NCBI RefSeq assembly: GCF_022807975.1
Contig: NZ_CP094358.1
Coordinates: 3,038,001 to 3,102,000 of the forward strand
Length of the DNA stretch: 64,000 bases
Direction of reading: 5' to 3'
Origin: Abyssalbus ytuae
GTDB taxonomy: Bacteria; Bacteroidota; Bacteroidia; Flavobacteriales; Flavobacteriaceae
Under the pieces are notes generated by a model. It made no database searches, was not told the DNA's origin, and saw nothing but the letters and a program-made list of their open reading frames with translations. Positions 53,901-62,848 of this stretch are shown here, one piece after another (positions within the stretch are counted from its first letter, which is position 1; each line of letters begins with the position of its first letter). The translations under genes and the position numbers were made by a program.

Positions 53901-54488
53901 TCCTAAGGCAGTAACCAGTACTTCATCAAGTATAGATATTTCTTCTGTTAGAGTTATATTAATCAAACTTCTATTGTTAATAGCTATCTCCTGGGTTGCA
54001 AAACCTAAATATGAAATAATTAGAGTAGAATTGGGTGATGATACTTGTAAGGTAAAATTCCCGTCAAAATCCGAGAGTACTCCGTTGGTGGTTCCTTTTT
54101 CCAGAATATTTACTCCTGGGATAGGTTGTTCATCGTTGTTGAAAATTGAACCTTGTATGGTAAAAGGTTGTAATTGCTGAACTATTTTTTTTATAATAAT
54201 AACATCACCTTCAGTGAGTTTATAATTACAGTTAATAGGACTTAATATGTCAGACAACAGATCCTTTAACAAGACTTCCCCTTTTTTTAGTTCAATAACA
54301 GGAGCATTGTCTATTAATTCATCATTATATATAAATTTATAGCTTGTTTGTTCCTGAATAAGTTCAAAAACCTGGATTAGATGTACGCTTTTATCTGCGT
54401 CAATTACAATATTAGCTTCTTGAGAAAATATACTTTTGGGAATGAAAGTAAAAGCTACTGCAAAGAAAAAGGGCAATATTATTTTCAT
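50985..54488 (-). CDS. SusC/RagA-family transporter with STN signalling domain
   Basis: 1167 residues: signal peptide, an STN (secretin/TonB short N-terminal) domain at about 25-100 (VFELIQEQTSYKFIYNDELI) that contacts FecR, a carboxypeptidase-like beta domain (IQGSIFNNDEQPIPGVNILE), a plug (ISGVNISQAAAG, RITIRGNNSING, LFIVDGVYLG) and the barrel ending in YGFNLQLTF. The STN domain means transport is coupled to ECF sigma signalling. susD follows after 3 bp. Palindromic and direct repeats stand in front. Confidence 0.94.
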   Translation of the reverse strand: MKIILPFFFAVAFTFIPKSIFSQEANIVIDADKSVHLIQVFELIQEQTSYKFIYNDELIDNAPVIELKKGEVLLKDLLSDILSPINCNYKLTEGDVIIIKKIVQQLQPFTIQGSIFNNDEQPIPGVNILEKGTTNGVLSDFDGNFTLQVSSPNSTLIISYLGFATQEIAINNRSLINITLTEEISILDEVLVTALGIKRKRKELGYAFQEVKGDDLSDNPTVSIAQALYGKISGVNISQAAAGIGGSSRITIRGNNSINGDNQPLFIVDGVYLGNTGIGKITDNKSDKYTAGIDNGDGLSSLNTDDIENISVLKGGAASALYGERGANGVIVITTKKGEKKSFKVDYNLTVTFDTANAKYEDYQTSYGSGSRGLLPNPDEINTIQASTTNAWGPKFGTVDEQIRIFDGSFKPYENVENNIQNFFNTGVTYNNNISLSGGSDNITYRFSYGNLQSKDIIPNSGLKRHSFSLRATQELDKLYLDGKMSYIIEDVNNRPALADDPNNIGFSLARLAPNINQAWLQNYEDSEGNYYEWSSDPFRLNPYYVISENSNISSKNRFLGSFSLNYDITKWLKVKALMGMDKFDYTVSDFVNSGTNLPGRQNGGLNTEDISFKEYNIEGSLSFNKQFSDYKISIAVGSSHRKTQRTDGGFFATDMIQRGINNLANFSKKTLLEKTNKQILVKSFFSYFRSNYKNLIFLDVTARNDWNSTLATAIGTNSDVANDYSFFYPSVSASLIFSKLLNLPTSIMSFGKIRASWAGTGKAPEEPYATMPYYIVKPQPLLGQPLGSIGNGVVPNKALKPEISHTKEIGIDLSLFNNRLGIDLSYYKTRTKNQLVIVSISQASGYYGAWENIGIVENNGFETLITAGIFRAPKGLNWDISLNFSKNTNKVIHLKDDTNTQVISIARWAGAQIIAQVGKSSSEIFGQKLLRSPDGQVIMGDDGLPKLTGTYESLGKVAPDWIMGITNELSFKGFNLGASVDGKFGGHVYSMTNAFAAASGLLDITVAGRDEYNNWVQQKLNEGLTISQINALVPEAGLIPKGVVEVYDANGNLSYQENTKPVNPEDYWNYFFGENTTPEPFVYDASYVKLREINLSYTFPNTIFKKMKLNIDRLKLSVIGRNLWTIYSNIPNIDPESTYTSGNGQGFEYGSIPYRKSYGFNLQLTF

Positions 54489-54551
54489 AACAGTTTAAGT
54501 TGGTGGTTAATGAGGCTGATTATATTTTTTTTGAATTAAAATTCGCAAAAC

Positions 54552-54569
54552 AAACTATACGTATAGTTT
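54552..54569. promoter_or_regulatory. 18-bp perfect palindrome upstream of susC
   Basis: AAACTATACGTATAGTTT is a perfect palindrome centred 72 bp before the minus-strand susC start. Beyond it stand two direct repeats AAATCGTAC (54575-54583 and 54597-54605), 22 bp apart or about two helical turns. This looks like a composite regulatory region. Confidence 0.6.
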
Positions 54570-54733
54570 AAAACAAATCGTACAAGTTTTTAAATAAAAT
54601 CGTACCACTAAGATAGTACATATCTATTCTTTTAAATAATTTTAATTCATCTTTTTTGTTAAAAAGTGTATTATTTACATCTTATTCCTTTATCGAAATC
54701 TGTTCTTAAATTTTGAGAGGCCGGACTGTAGCT

Positions 54734-54772
54734 AAGGAGGAAAGTTTTCTATGAGGAAAAACTCCTTTTTTT
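54734..54772 (+). terminator. Orphan hairpin with T run
   Basis: AAGGAG (54734-54739) pairs with CTCCTT (54762-54767), with an inner TTTTC/GGAAAA pairing and seven T residues. No gene is seen before it on the plus strand. The 54489-55031 gap otherwise holds only the susC repeats and the ECF-like promoter listed. Confidence 0.45.
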
Positions 54773-54980
54773 ATTTAAGGTAACTTACTGAGAGTTAAAA
54801 AGGAGATGAAAATTATTAATGAAACGAAAGAAAACTCAAAGTGGTAAGAGTGGGGTGCTTCCTTTTTTATCACTGTTCAGGTTGCCTGGTTAAACAATCC
54901 CTTCACGGTTATAACAAGTCTTGAAATTTTCAGAAAAACTTATGGCCTGCTTTCTTAATTAAAAAAAAATTTAATTATTC

Positions 54981-55008
54981 TTTAACTCTATCTTAATATT
55001 TTGTCGTC
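54981..55008 (+). promoter_or_regulatory. ECF-type promoter candidate before the plus-strand fecR
   Basis: TTTAAC (54981-54986), 18 bp, CGTC (55005-55008) resembles ECF promoters (AAC at -35, CGTC at -10). It ends 23 bp before the fecR start. The TATCTTAATAT inside also occurs upstream of the other fecR. Confidence 0.4.
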
Positions 55009-55031
55009 TTATAAGTAGAAACGTCATTTCT

Positions 55032-56177
55032 ATGAAACATTTCAATGAAATTATTGAATATTCTAAAAAGATCTCAAAGGCTGTCCTGAAGAGGAAGAAT
55101 ATGCAAAAGGTAGAACGCCCGGACGCTGTTAATGAAGAAGATGGCAAGTATGTCTTAAATAAGCTGAATAACGGGAGCTACTGGGATGAGCATAATATAC
55201 TATTACAGCAAATCGATACAAAAAAGGAATGGAAGAAGTTGGAAAAAAAGATATCGGTTACAGGCGGTAAATGGTTCTCATATGTAAAATATGCGGCGGC
55301 TGCAGTAGTTATAGGAGTAGGCTTGACCGTTTTATATAATACAATAAAGGAAGAGCAGCATACACCTGTTCAAATTGTAGCAGGGTCTGACAGGGCCATA
55401 TTGAGTCTTGAAGACGGGAAACAAATAGAACTTTTTGAAGATTTATCATTTAGTAATGATTACGCCAACGTAGTAAAAAACAGTTTGGTATACACTAATG
55501 ATAAAGGAGGTAGTGCTGCGCTTATGTATAATTACTTAACCATACCAAGGGGAGGTAAATTTACTGTCGAGCTGACCGATGGCACAAAAGTGTGGCTAAA
55601 TTCGGAAACAAAACTCAAATATCCGGTAAGGTTCTTAAAAGGGCAGACACGTGAAGTAGAATTGCTCTACGGAGAGGCATATTTTGATGTTTCCCATAGT
55701 GATAAGCATAATGGCGATGCTTTTAGAGTAATTACAAAAGATCAAAATGTGGAAGTGTTGGGTACTGAGTTTAATATACGTGCTTACCCTGCCGAGAATG
55801 ATATTTTTACTACTTTGAATACAGGTAGTATATCAATAAATTATGCCAAAGAAAACCGTATAATAAAGCCGGGTGAGCAGGCTGTTTATAATCCGGCAAC
55901 AGGAGATCCTTTGGTAGTGACTCCTGTAGATATAGAATATCAAATTGCCTGGAAAAACGGCCTTTTTATGTTTGAAAAAGAACCTTTGGGTAAAATGATG
56001 ACTGAACTATCACGATGGTACAATGTAGAAATTGTGTTTGAAAATGCTTCAAAAGCCGGATACAGGTTTTCGGGCGTGCTCCGTCGCGATGAAAATATAA
56101 AGAACTTGCTCACCAGGCTGGAAGCAACTAAAGAAGTGGAATTTAAAATAATAGGCAACAAAATAATTATAAAATAA
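55032..56177 (+). CDS. FecR-family anti-sigma factor
   Basis: 381 residues: cytoplasmic part, a membrane helix (about 85-105, YAAAAVVIGVGLTVLY), the FecR domain (IPRGGKFTVELTDGTKVWLNSETKLKYPV, EAYFDVSH, VEVLGTEFNIRAY) and the C-terminal DUF4974-like domain (FMFEKEPLGKMMTELSRWYNVEI). It heads a FecR-SusC-SusD operon. No ECF sigma gene stands directly upstream, unlike the common arrangement, so its sigma partner must be elsewhere, possibly the one at 47635. Confidence 0.93.
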   Translation: MKHFNEIIEYSKKISKAVLKRKNMQKVERPDAVNEEDGKYVLNKLNNGSYWDEHNILLQQIDTKKEWKKLEKKISVTGGKWFSYVKYAAAAVVIGVGLTVLYNTIKEEQHTPVQIVAGSDRAILSLEDGKQIELFEDLSFSNDYANVVKNSLVYTNDKGGSAALMYNYLTIPRGGKFTVELTDGTKVWLNSETKLKYPVRFLKGQTREVELLYGEAYFDVSHSDKHNGDAFRVITKDQNVEVLGTEFNIRAYPAENDIFTTLNTGSISINYAKENRIIKPGEQAVYNPATGDPLVVTPVDIEYQIAWKNGLFMFEKEPLGKMMTELSRWYNVEIVFENASKAGYRFSGVLRRDENIKNLLTRLEATKEVEFKIIGNKIIIK

Positions 56178-56275
56178 AAAAGGAATTAAAGTTAGCGCCT
56201 CCCACAGCATCAAACTAAAATTCCTTTACAAATAAATTACTTAAATGAATGTTTAAATAATCCTCCCACAAATTT

Positions 56276-59200
56276 ATGAAAAATTATTTGACTCGTAACC
56301 GTGGTTTCTTAAACCATCGAATTCACAAATTCTTTATGCGAACCTTTATTTTCTTGTTATGTGCAACCGCCTTTGCCTTTGCCCCTGATAACGGGTTTTC
56401 TCAGGACGCCACCATCACTGTAGAAAGAGATCAGATACTTTCTATAGAAGAAGTTTTTGATTTGATTAAGTCTCAAACAGACTATCTTTTTGTTTACCGT
56501 TATGACAGCATGAGAGATGCTCCCCTAATTAACCTGAAAAAGGGTAATCTAAAAACTTCTGATTTACTGGACATGGGACTACATCCAATAGGTTATACGT
56601 TCAGGTTTGTAGACAATACTATTATTGTAAGTAAACAAAACAGGCCACAACTTCCCCTGCAGGAAAAAGTGACCGTAACCGGAGAAGTAAGAGACGAAAT
56701 GGGAATACCTTTGGAAGGCACAACAGTAATGATAAAAGAAACCCGCAAAGCGGTATCGGCTAACGGTGAAGGAGAATTTGTATTGCCCGATGTTGATGTG
56801 GGCGCCACACTGGTGTTTACCCATGTTGGTTTTATGGATAAGGAAGTAGTGATAACTCCTGAAAATGCAAATAACCTTATAGTTATTCTTAAAGAAGCCT
56901 TAAACGAACTGGACGAAGTTGTTCTGGTATCTACCGGGTATCAAACCATTTCAAAAGAGCGCAGTGCCGGATCATTTTCAAAACCTGATATTGATGTTCT
57001 TCAGAATCGTACTAATAGTATGAATGTATTGGAAAGGCTCGACGGGCTTGTTCCCGGGCTTGTTATCAATAATGCCCCCTCAGGTAGGGTTCAGGGAAAC
57101 TCGTTATTAATACGTGGCCTGTCAACAGTAAGTCTTAATTCAATTCGTACCACTCCGTTAATAGTGGTAGACGGTATTCCGATAGCCGATATAGGTCTTG
57201 ACGAATATAACCTTCCGCAATCGGGTATTGTAAATATCAATCCGCAGGATATTGAGGATATTACGGTGCTTAAAGATGCAACTGCAGCATCTATCTGGGG
57301 TGCCAGGGCAGCTAACGGTGTCATTGTTATCAATACCAAAAAAGGTAGAACATCCGGAGATATTAGCATACAATATGACTCTTTTGTTACCATGGAACAA
57401 AGGCCTGATATGGACTATTTAAAAACTCTTAACAGCAAAGAGTATATACAGGCGGCCGAAGATATTTTCGATCCTGAACGTAACCCTTATAGCTCGGTTA
57501 CTGCTTACACAACATCCGGCAGCGGAATACCCCCTCATGAACAAATTTTATATGATCGCTATAGAGGGGTTATTTCAGAGGGAACGGCAAGAAGAAGACT
57601 GGATAGCCTGGCTTCCATAGATAACAGGAACCAGATAGAAAGATTGTGGTACCGCCCCTCTGTGCTTACCAGCCATACATTATCCGTATCCGGTGGAAAA
57701 AATAAGTATTCCTTTTACGGGTCTGCAAATTATACAGGTACACAAAGTCACAGTCCGGGTGAAAAGGATAACAGGTATAAATTGAACTTACGCCAAAATT
57801 TTGGCGTGGGAAAACGCATTAATATAGATTTGATTACCGACCTTACTTATCAGAAACAACACACTCCGAATAATATTGATGTTGACAGTCGGTTTTTACC
57901 TTATCAACTTTTCAGGGATGCCAATGGAAATAATCTGGAGATGTCTTATATGACAGAACTTAATGATTCTATAAGGACCGCTTTTGAAGATGCTAGCCAA
58001 ATAGACCTGAGTTATACTCCCTTAGATGAAGTGAATTACGCGTATACCGATAATACTACCAAAATTATAAGAAACATAGTAGGCGTGGATGTAGATATTA
58101 TTGATGGATTGAAGTTTCAGGGTAAATATGGTTACACCACTAACTCAATTGAAAATGAAAGGTATACCGACCACCTGACTATTGATTCGAGAACAGAAAT
58201 GGTAGAATTTACGCAGGTTTCCTCGCCTGGTGCTGAGCCACAGTATATTTTACCTACAACAGGAGGAAAATACAGGGTTACAACTTCCCGTGGTGAAGCC
58301 TGGACCGTTAGAAACCAACTGTCTTATATCAAAGATTGGAACAATAAAAAACATCAGCTTAATCTGATTGCCGGCCAGGAAGCACAAGAGCAATTTAGTG
58401 TTCTTAAAATGACTCAGGTAAGAGGATATGATGACAGGTTGCAAACCTATGAGCAAAAAGAATATAGTGTATATGTTGACCCTGTTTTTGGAAATGGTCT
58501 TGTGAGTAATGTGGTTAAACCTACTTCAATCAGCCATCCGGTATTTGGTAATTTCAGTAGTATAAATAATATTATTAATGAACGGTATTTTTCCAGAAGT
58601 GAAACCACCACCAGGTTTACTTCTTATTATGCCAATGCTGCATATACTTATAATCGTAAATATTCGGTAAATGGGAGTGTCAGGAATGACCAAAGTAACT
58701 TATTTGGATTGGATAAGTCAGCCCAAAACCGGCCGGTATGGAGTGTAGGTGGTAAATGGAATATCGGAAGGGAATCGTTTCTGCAGGATGTGAATTGGCT
58801 GGACGTTTTAGCCTTTCGTGCCAGTTACGGTATTGCAGGGAATGCGCCCAACCCCGGAACCGCAGCATCGTTTGATATATTAAGAGCAGAATATAATGCG
58901 ATCTTTCGTTTTCCCGAACCTGGCTTGACTATTTCTACCCCGGGTAACAGCAAATTAAGTTGGGAACGCACAGTGACCACAAATTATGGTGTGGACTTTG
59001 GCTTTTTTACCCGTATGTCAGGTTCGTTGGATTATTATAAAAGAAAAACCACCGATCTTTTAGGAACCATCCCTACCAACCCTTTTACAGGCTATAGCAG
59101 TGTAACAGGAAACCTCGGAGATCTTGAAAATGAAGGAATAGAAATAACTTTACAGACCAGAAATATAGTTCTTAATAACTTTTCATGGGTATCGACTTTA

Positions 59201-59968
59201 AACCTGGCCTTTAATAAAAATACAATTACAGCACTTTATTTGCAGGATGAAACGACTTCCGGTGATTACAGGGTTAAAAATGAAAGTTTTGTTGAAGGCT
59301 ATCCGGCTTATGCTTTATTTGCCTATGATTATGTGGGTCTTGATGAAAACGGAGACCCGCAAATACGTTTGGCAGACGGAACAATCACAACAGATCCTAA
59401 TGTAACTACCCCCGAAGATGTAAAATTTATGGGAACTTATCAGCCCAAATGGAATGGAGGTTTTGGTAATACATTCAGATATAAAAATCTTTCCTTAAAC
59501 GTAAACACCGTTTTTAGCCTCGGGCATGTAATGAGGCGCGATGTTAATAGATATTACGCAGGAACCAGGTTAAAACCTTCCAATTATAATTTTATTACAG
59601 GAAATATAAGTGAAGAATTTACAAACCGCTGGATGGAACCCGGTGATGAAGCCTTTACCGACATACCCCGGCATGTAGATGTAGAAGATGGCTCACGTGA
59701 TACGGATTATTATGTTTACGGAGATAATAATATAATAAGCGGGTCATTTATTAAAATAAGGGATATTAACCTTATTTACAATCTGCCTTCATCAGTTTTT
59801 AAAAATACCGGTATAGATCAAATTACCCTCAGAGGCCAGATATCAAACATCCTGCTATGGGCAAATAATGATGATGATATTGACCCTGAGTATTACATAC
59901 CATATTCCGGTTACAGAACACTTAAACCCGGAGAAAGGCTAACCCTGGGACTTAATGTAAAATTCTAA
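56276..59968 (+). CDS. SusC/RagA-family transporter with STN signalling domain
   Basis: 1230 residues: a long N-terminus with signal peptide (FIFLLCATAFAFAPDNGFSQ), STN domain (about 45-115, EEVFDLIKSQTDYLFVYRYD), carboxypeptidase-like domain (GEVRDEMGIPLEGTTVMIKE), plug (ERLDGLVPGLVINNAPSG, LLIRGLSTVS, PLIVVDGIPIAD, VLKDATAASIWGARAANGVI) and barrel ending LTLGLNVKF. The FecR encoded 98 bp upstream should sense its state. The SusD, thioredoxin and M16 peptidase genes downstream suggest peptide import in the manner of RagAB (inference). Confidence 0.95.
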   Translation: MKNYLTRNRGFLNHRIHKFFMRTFIFLLCATAFAFAPDNGFSQDATITVERDQILSIEEVFDLIKSQTDYLFVYRYDSMRDAPLINLKKGNLKTSDLLDMGLHPIGYTFRFVDNTIIVSKQNRPQLPLQEKVTVTGEVRDEMGIPLEGTTVMIKETRKAVSANGEGEFVLPDVDVGATLVFTHVGFMDKEVVITPENANNLIVILKEALNELDEVVLVSTGYQTISKERSAGSFSKPDIDVLQNRTNSMNVLERLDGLVPGLVINNAPSGRVQGNSLLIRGLSTVSLNSIRTTPLIVVDGIPIADIGLDEYNLPQSGIVNINPQDIEDITVLKDATAASIWGARAANGVIVINTKKGRTSGDISIQYDSFVTMEQRPDMDYLKTLNSKEYIQAAEDIFDPERNPYSSVTAYTTSGSGIPPHEQILYDRYRGVISEGTARRRLDSLASIDNRNQIERLWYRPSVLTSHTLSVSGGKNKYSFYGSANYTGTQSHSPGEKDNRYKLNLRQNFGVGKRINIDLITDLTYQKQHTPNNIDVDSRFLPYQLFRDANGNNLEMSYMTELNDSIRTAFEDASQIDLSYTPLDEVNYAYTDNTTKIIRNIVGVDVDIIDGLKFQGKYGYTTNSIENERYTDHLTIDSRTEMVEFTQVSSPGAEPQYILPTTGGKYRVTTSRGEAWTVRNQLSYIKDWNNKKHQLNLIAGQEAQEQFSVLKMTQVRGYDDRLQTYEQKEYSVYVDPVFGNGLVSNVVKPTSISHPVFGNFSSINNIINERYFSRSETTTRFTSYYANAAYTYNRKYSVNGSVRNDQSNLFGLDKSAQNRPVWSVGGKWNIGRESFLQDVNWLDVLAFRASYGIAGNAPNPGTAASFDILRAEYNAIFRFPEPGLTISTPGNSKLSWERTVTTNYGVDFGFFTRMSGSLDYYKRKTTDLLGTIPTNPFTGYSSVTGNLGDLENEGIEITLQTRNIVLNNFSWVSTLNLAFNKNTITALYLQDETTSGDYRVKNESFVEGYPAYALFAYDYVGLDENGDPQIRLADGTITTDPNVTTPEDVKFMGTYQPKWNGGFGNTFRYKNLSLNVNTVFSLGHVMRRDVNRYYAGTRLKPSNYNFITGNISEEFTNRWMEPGDEAFTDIPRHVDVEDGSRDTDYYVYGDNNIISGSFIKIRDINLIYNLPSSVFKNTGIDQITLRGQISNILLWANNDDDIDPEYYIPYSGYRTLKPGERLTLGLNVKF

Positions 59969-59979
59969 AAAAAATAATT

Positions 59980-61398
59980 ATGAAACTTATATATAAAATT
60001 CATTTTAAAGTGGTACTCCTGAGTTTGAGCATTCTTGCTGTTGTTTCTTGCTCAGATGAGTTTCTCGAAGTAATACCAAAAGGTAAACTTGTTGCTGAAA
60101 AAACGGTTGATTACCATAAAATGCTTTACAATCTTGACCTGATAAATATGATGCAGACAAATGCACAGGTGCCCTTGAGTGAAGAACTGTTAGGGATGGA
60201 ACTGTATTTTAGTAATGCGGCGTTACGTACCCAAAAATTGTATCGATGGGAAGCCGATATTTATGATGCCGAAGAAAATGCACAGGAACTGGAACTTACC
60301 ATGGAAAATCTCTATATTTTCAATAAGATCATCAATGAAGTGATGGACGCTACAGAAGGTACAGAACAACAAAAACTTTCCATACAAGCTGAGGCTAGGG
60401 TAGGACGCGCCTGGAACTATTTCCTGCTTATCAATTATTATGGCCTGCCCTACAATGAGGCCACCTCTTCCACTGACCCGGGATTTCCTCTGATAGAAAA
60501 AGCAGATCTCGTAGCCTCCGATTTTCAAAGAGCTACGGTAAAGGAAATATATGATTTTATTGAAGAAGATCTGCTTGCAGCGATCCCTTATTTACCCACT
60601 GCAGTGGAAAGCAGGTTGAGAATGTCTGTGGTTGCAGGGAAAGCCCTCCTTGGAAAAGTATATGTTTTCAGGCATGAATTTGAAAAAGCCCGTCCGCTTC
60701 TTGAAGAAGCTATTGCAGGAATGAATAATATGGGAGTTGAGGTAGGACTCTATGATTATAACGTTGGATATAGCGCCCAGCTTACTGTTAATGATATTGA
60801 AAATATTTATGCAAAGCAGTTTATAAATAATTGGGCAAACTCCGTCGGTGAATTTGTCATTAAACCCGAAGTGGCTGATATGTACGGAGAAAACGATTTG
60901 AGACTTAATCAGTATTCATCTACTGCACGGGATGGAAGTCCTTATCCGGTAGAAGGTGTATTAAGGAGAGTACGGGGTACTGGTCAGACGCAGTTTGGGG
61001 TTTTGGTTCCTGATCTTTATTTACTCAATGCAGAAGTAAAATGTCGTCTTAATGATTTGCAGGGCGCGGTTGAGGATCTTGAATATTTCAGACAACATAG
61101 AATGCCTGAAGAAGATAAAGAAGTACCAGCTGCTATTGCTTCAGACCAGGTAGAACTCCTCAACTTTATTTTTGAAGAAAGACTCAGGGAGTTTGCAGTA
61201 TTGGGAGAACGTTGGTGGGATATAAGACGGCTTACCGTAGATCCTTTGATACCTGCTCCTGTATCAAGCTATACTCATACCGTCTATAATGCAGATGGCA
61301 CGGTTCAGGGTGAATATCAGCTTACCCGTGAACGTTTAGTTCTTAAGTTTCCCCAAACAGTTATGGATCAAAACCCTAATTTACAAAACAACGAATAA
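59980..61398 (+). CDS. SusD/RagB-family outer-membrane lipoprotein
   Basis: 472 residues with a lipoprotein signal (VVSC, Cys24). The N-terminal FLEVIPKGKLV, the ARVGRAWNYFLLINYYG helix and the C-terminal FIFEERLREFAVLGERWWDIRRL are SusD hallmarks; it ends NPNLQNNE. It caps the SusC encoded 11 bp upstream. Confidence 0.95.
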   Translation: MKLIYKIHFKVVLLSLSILAVVSCSDEFLEVIPKGKLVAEKTVDYHKMLYNLDLINMMQTNAQVPLSEELLGMELYFSNAALRTQKLYRWEADIYDAEENAQELELTMENLYIFNKIINEVMDATEGTEQQKLSIQAEARVGRAWNYFLLINYYGLPYNEATSSTDPGFPLIEKADLVASDFQRATVKEIYDFIEEDLLAAIPYLPTAVESRLRMSVVAGKALLGKVYVFRHEFEKARPLLEEAIAGMNNMGVEVGLYDYNVGYSAQLTVNDIENIYAKQFINNWANSVGEFVIKPEVADMYGENDLRLNQYSSTARDGSPYPVEGVLRRVRGTGQTQFGVLVPDLYLLNAEVKCRLNDLQGAVEDLEYFRQHRMPEEDKEVPAAIASDQVELLNFIFEERLREFAVLGERWWDIRRLTVDPLIPAPVSSYTHTVYNADGTVQGEYQLTRERLVLKFPQTVMDQNPNLQNNE

Positions 61399-61470
61399 TA
61401 CTAAACAAGTAAGGGAGGTTTTATCCCTGCCTAAGGATGAAGCCTCTACTTACAATTTAAAAATACATCA

Positions 61471-62616
61471 ATGAAAAAACTTTTTTATATACCACTCTCC
61501 TGTATGATCATTTTTGCATCCTGCAAAAAACAGGAAACTAAAACAGAAAAAACGGAAGGCTTTTTAATCACCAGTACTATTGAAGATCTTCCGCCTTCAT
61601 CAATGGCGGTGCTTTCTTTCAGGCAAAAAGATTCAACCATTACAGATTCAACCATGATAAATAACAGCCGATTTACCTTCAGCGGTAAGGTAGCATATCC
61701 TGCAGATGCATATCTCAGTATTCGTCATGGAAAAGAGTTTCCGGAAAAAAGCTGGCACCGTGATACCTATAGTTTTATTATTGACAATGAAAAAATGATT
61801 ATTACTGCCGGTGACTCTATAAAAAAAGCTGTGATAGAAGGTTCGGAACTTACAGATCAGTCCAGGGAAATAAACGGAAAAATAACTGCGATTAAAAGCA
61901 AGGTGCAAAAATTAAGTCATAATTTAAAAGGTAAGTCACCTGAAGATGAAGTTTATAAGTCTGCTTCCGATAGTATTAAAGCTCTGTATGAACAGGCTAA
62001 AACAGTAGCACATGAATTTATTGAAGATCATAGGGATTCCTATATTGGCTTGCGAACATTTGCTAATTATGAACTGGATCATGATATTGATCCTGCCGTA
62101 GCCGAAGAAGAGTTTAACAAGTTTACCGAGAAGGTCCGTAATACGCCTTTAGGCGAAAAAATCATAGACAGGATCGAATTAGCCCGTACAAGGGCAGTAG
62201 GGGTCGTGGCAAAAGATTTTACCCAACTTACACTGGATAGTGTACCTTTTACCCTTAGTTCACTCAGGGGAAAATATGTACTTATTGATTTTTGGGCAAG
62301 TTGGTGTGTACCCTGCCGAAAAGAAAATCCGTTTGTGGTAAAAGCCTATAATGAACACAAAGACCAAAATTTTGAGATCGTAGGAGTTTCACTTGATGAG
62401 AGTAAAAAATCCTGGGAAAATGCTGTTAAAAAAGACGGCTTACCCTGGATTCATGTAAGTGATCTGAAAGGATGGAAAAACGAGGTAGCCCTTTCCTATG
62501 GCATTACTGCGGTGCCTCAAAATTTTCTTCTGGATCCTAACGGTGTAATTATCGCTAAAAATCTAAGAGGAGAAGACCTGGCAGCCCGTCTTACCGAAAT
62601 ATTTAAGAAAAGTTAG
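61471..62616 (+). CDS. TlpA-like thioredoxin-fold lipoprotein with DUF4369-type domain
   Basis: 381 residues with a lipoprotein signal (FASC, Cys18). The N-terminal beta domain (about 30-130, FLITSTIEDLPPSSMAVLSF) is of the DUF4369 type, a helical linker follows, and the thioredoxin domain from about 250 has the redox motif WCVPC (Cys279, Cys282) and the cis-Pro in TAVPQNF. Such proteins reduce disulphides outside the cytoplasm. Directly after a SusCD pair and before an M16 peptidase gene it may reduce imported peptides. 72 bp separate it from susD. Confidence 0.92.
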   Translation: MKKLFYIPLSCMIIFASCKKQETKTEKTEGFLITSTIEDLPPSSMAVLSFRQKDSTITDSTMINNSRFTFSGKVAYPADAYLSIRHGKEFPEKSWHRDTYSFIIDNEKMIITAGDSIKKAVIEGSELTDQSREINGKITAIKSKVQKLSHNLKGKSPEDEVYKSASDSIKALYEQAKTVAHEFIEDHRDSYIGLRTFANYELDHDIDPAVAEEEFNKFTEKVRNTPLGEKIIDRIELARTRAVGVVAKDFTQLTLDSVPFTLSSLRGKYVLIDFWASWCVPCRKENPFVVKAYNEHKDQNFEIVGVSLDESKKSWENAVKKDGLPWIHVSDLKGWKNEVALSYGITAVPQNFLLDPNGVIIAKNLRGEDLAARLTEIFKKS

Positions 62617-62848
62617 ATTGTAAATTATTTATTCAGGAAGAAAATCTTTTTCGCCCTAATTATCCTTACTGAAACAAGCAGGAAATAAAAATCCCTTACA
62701 GGAATTTTATTATCCGGTTATGATTATTGGGTAAAAATAATACATGCCGGCAAAGTTCACCCTTGCCGCGCGGGCTTGGCCAGGAGGTTTTCTTTATTAA
62801 GAAATTTGCAAAAAGCATAATTACACTATTTATAAGAGCGATTTTAAA

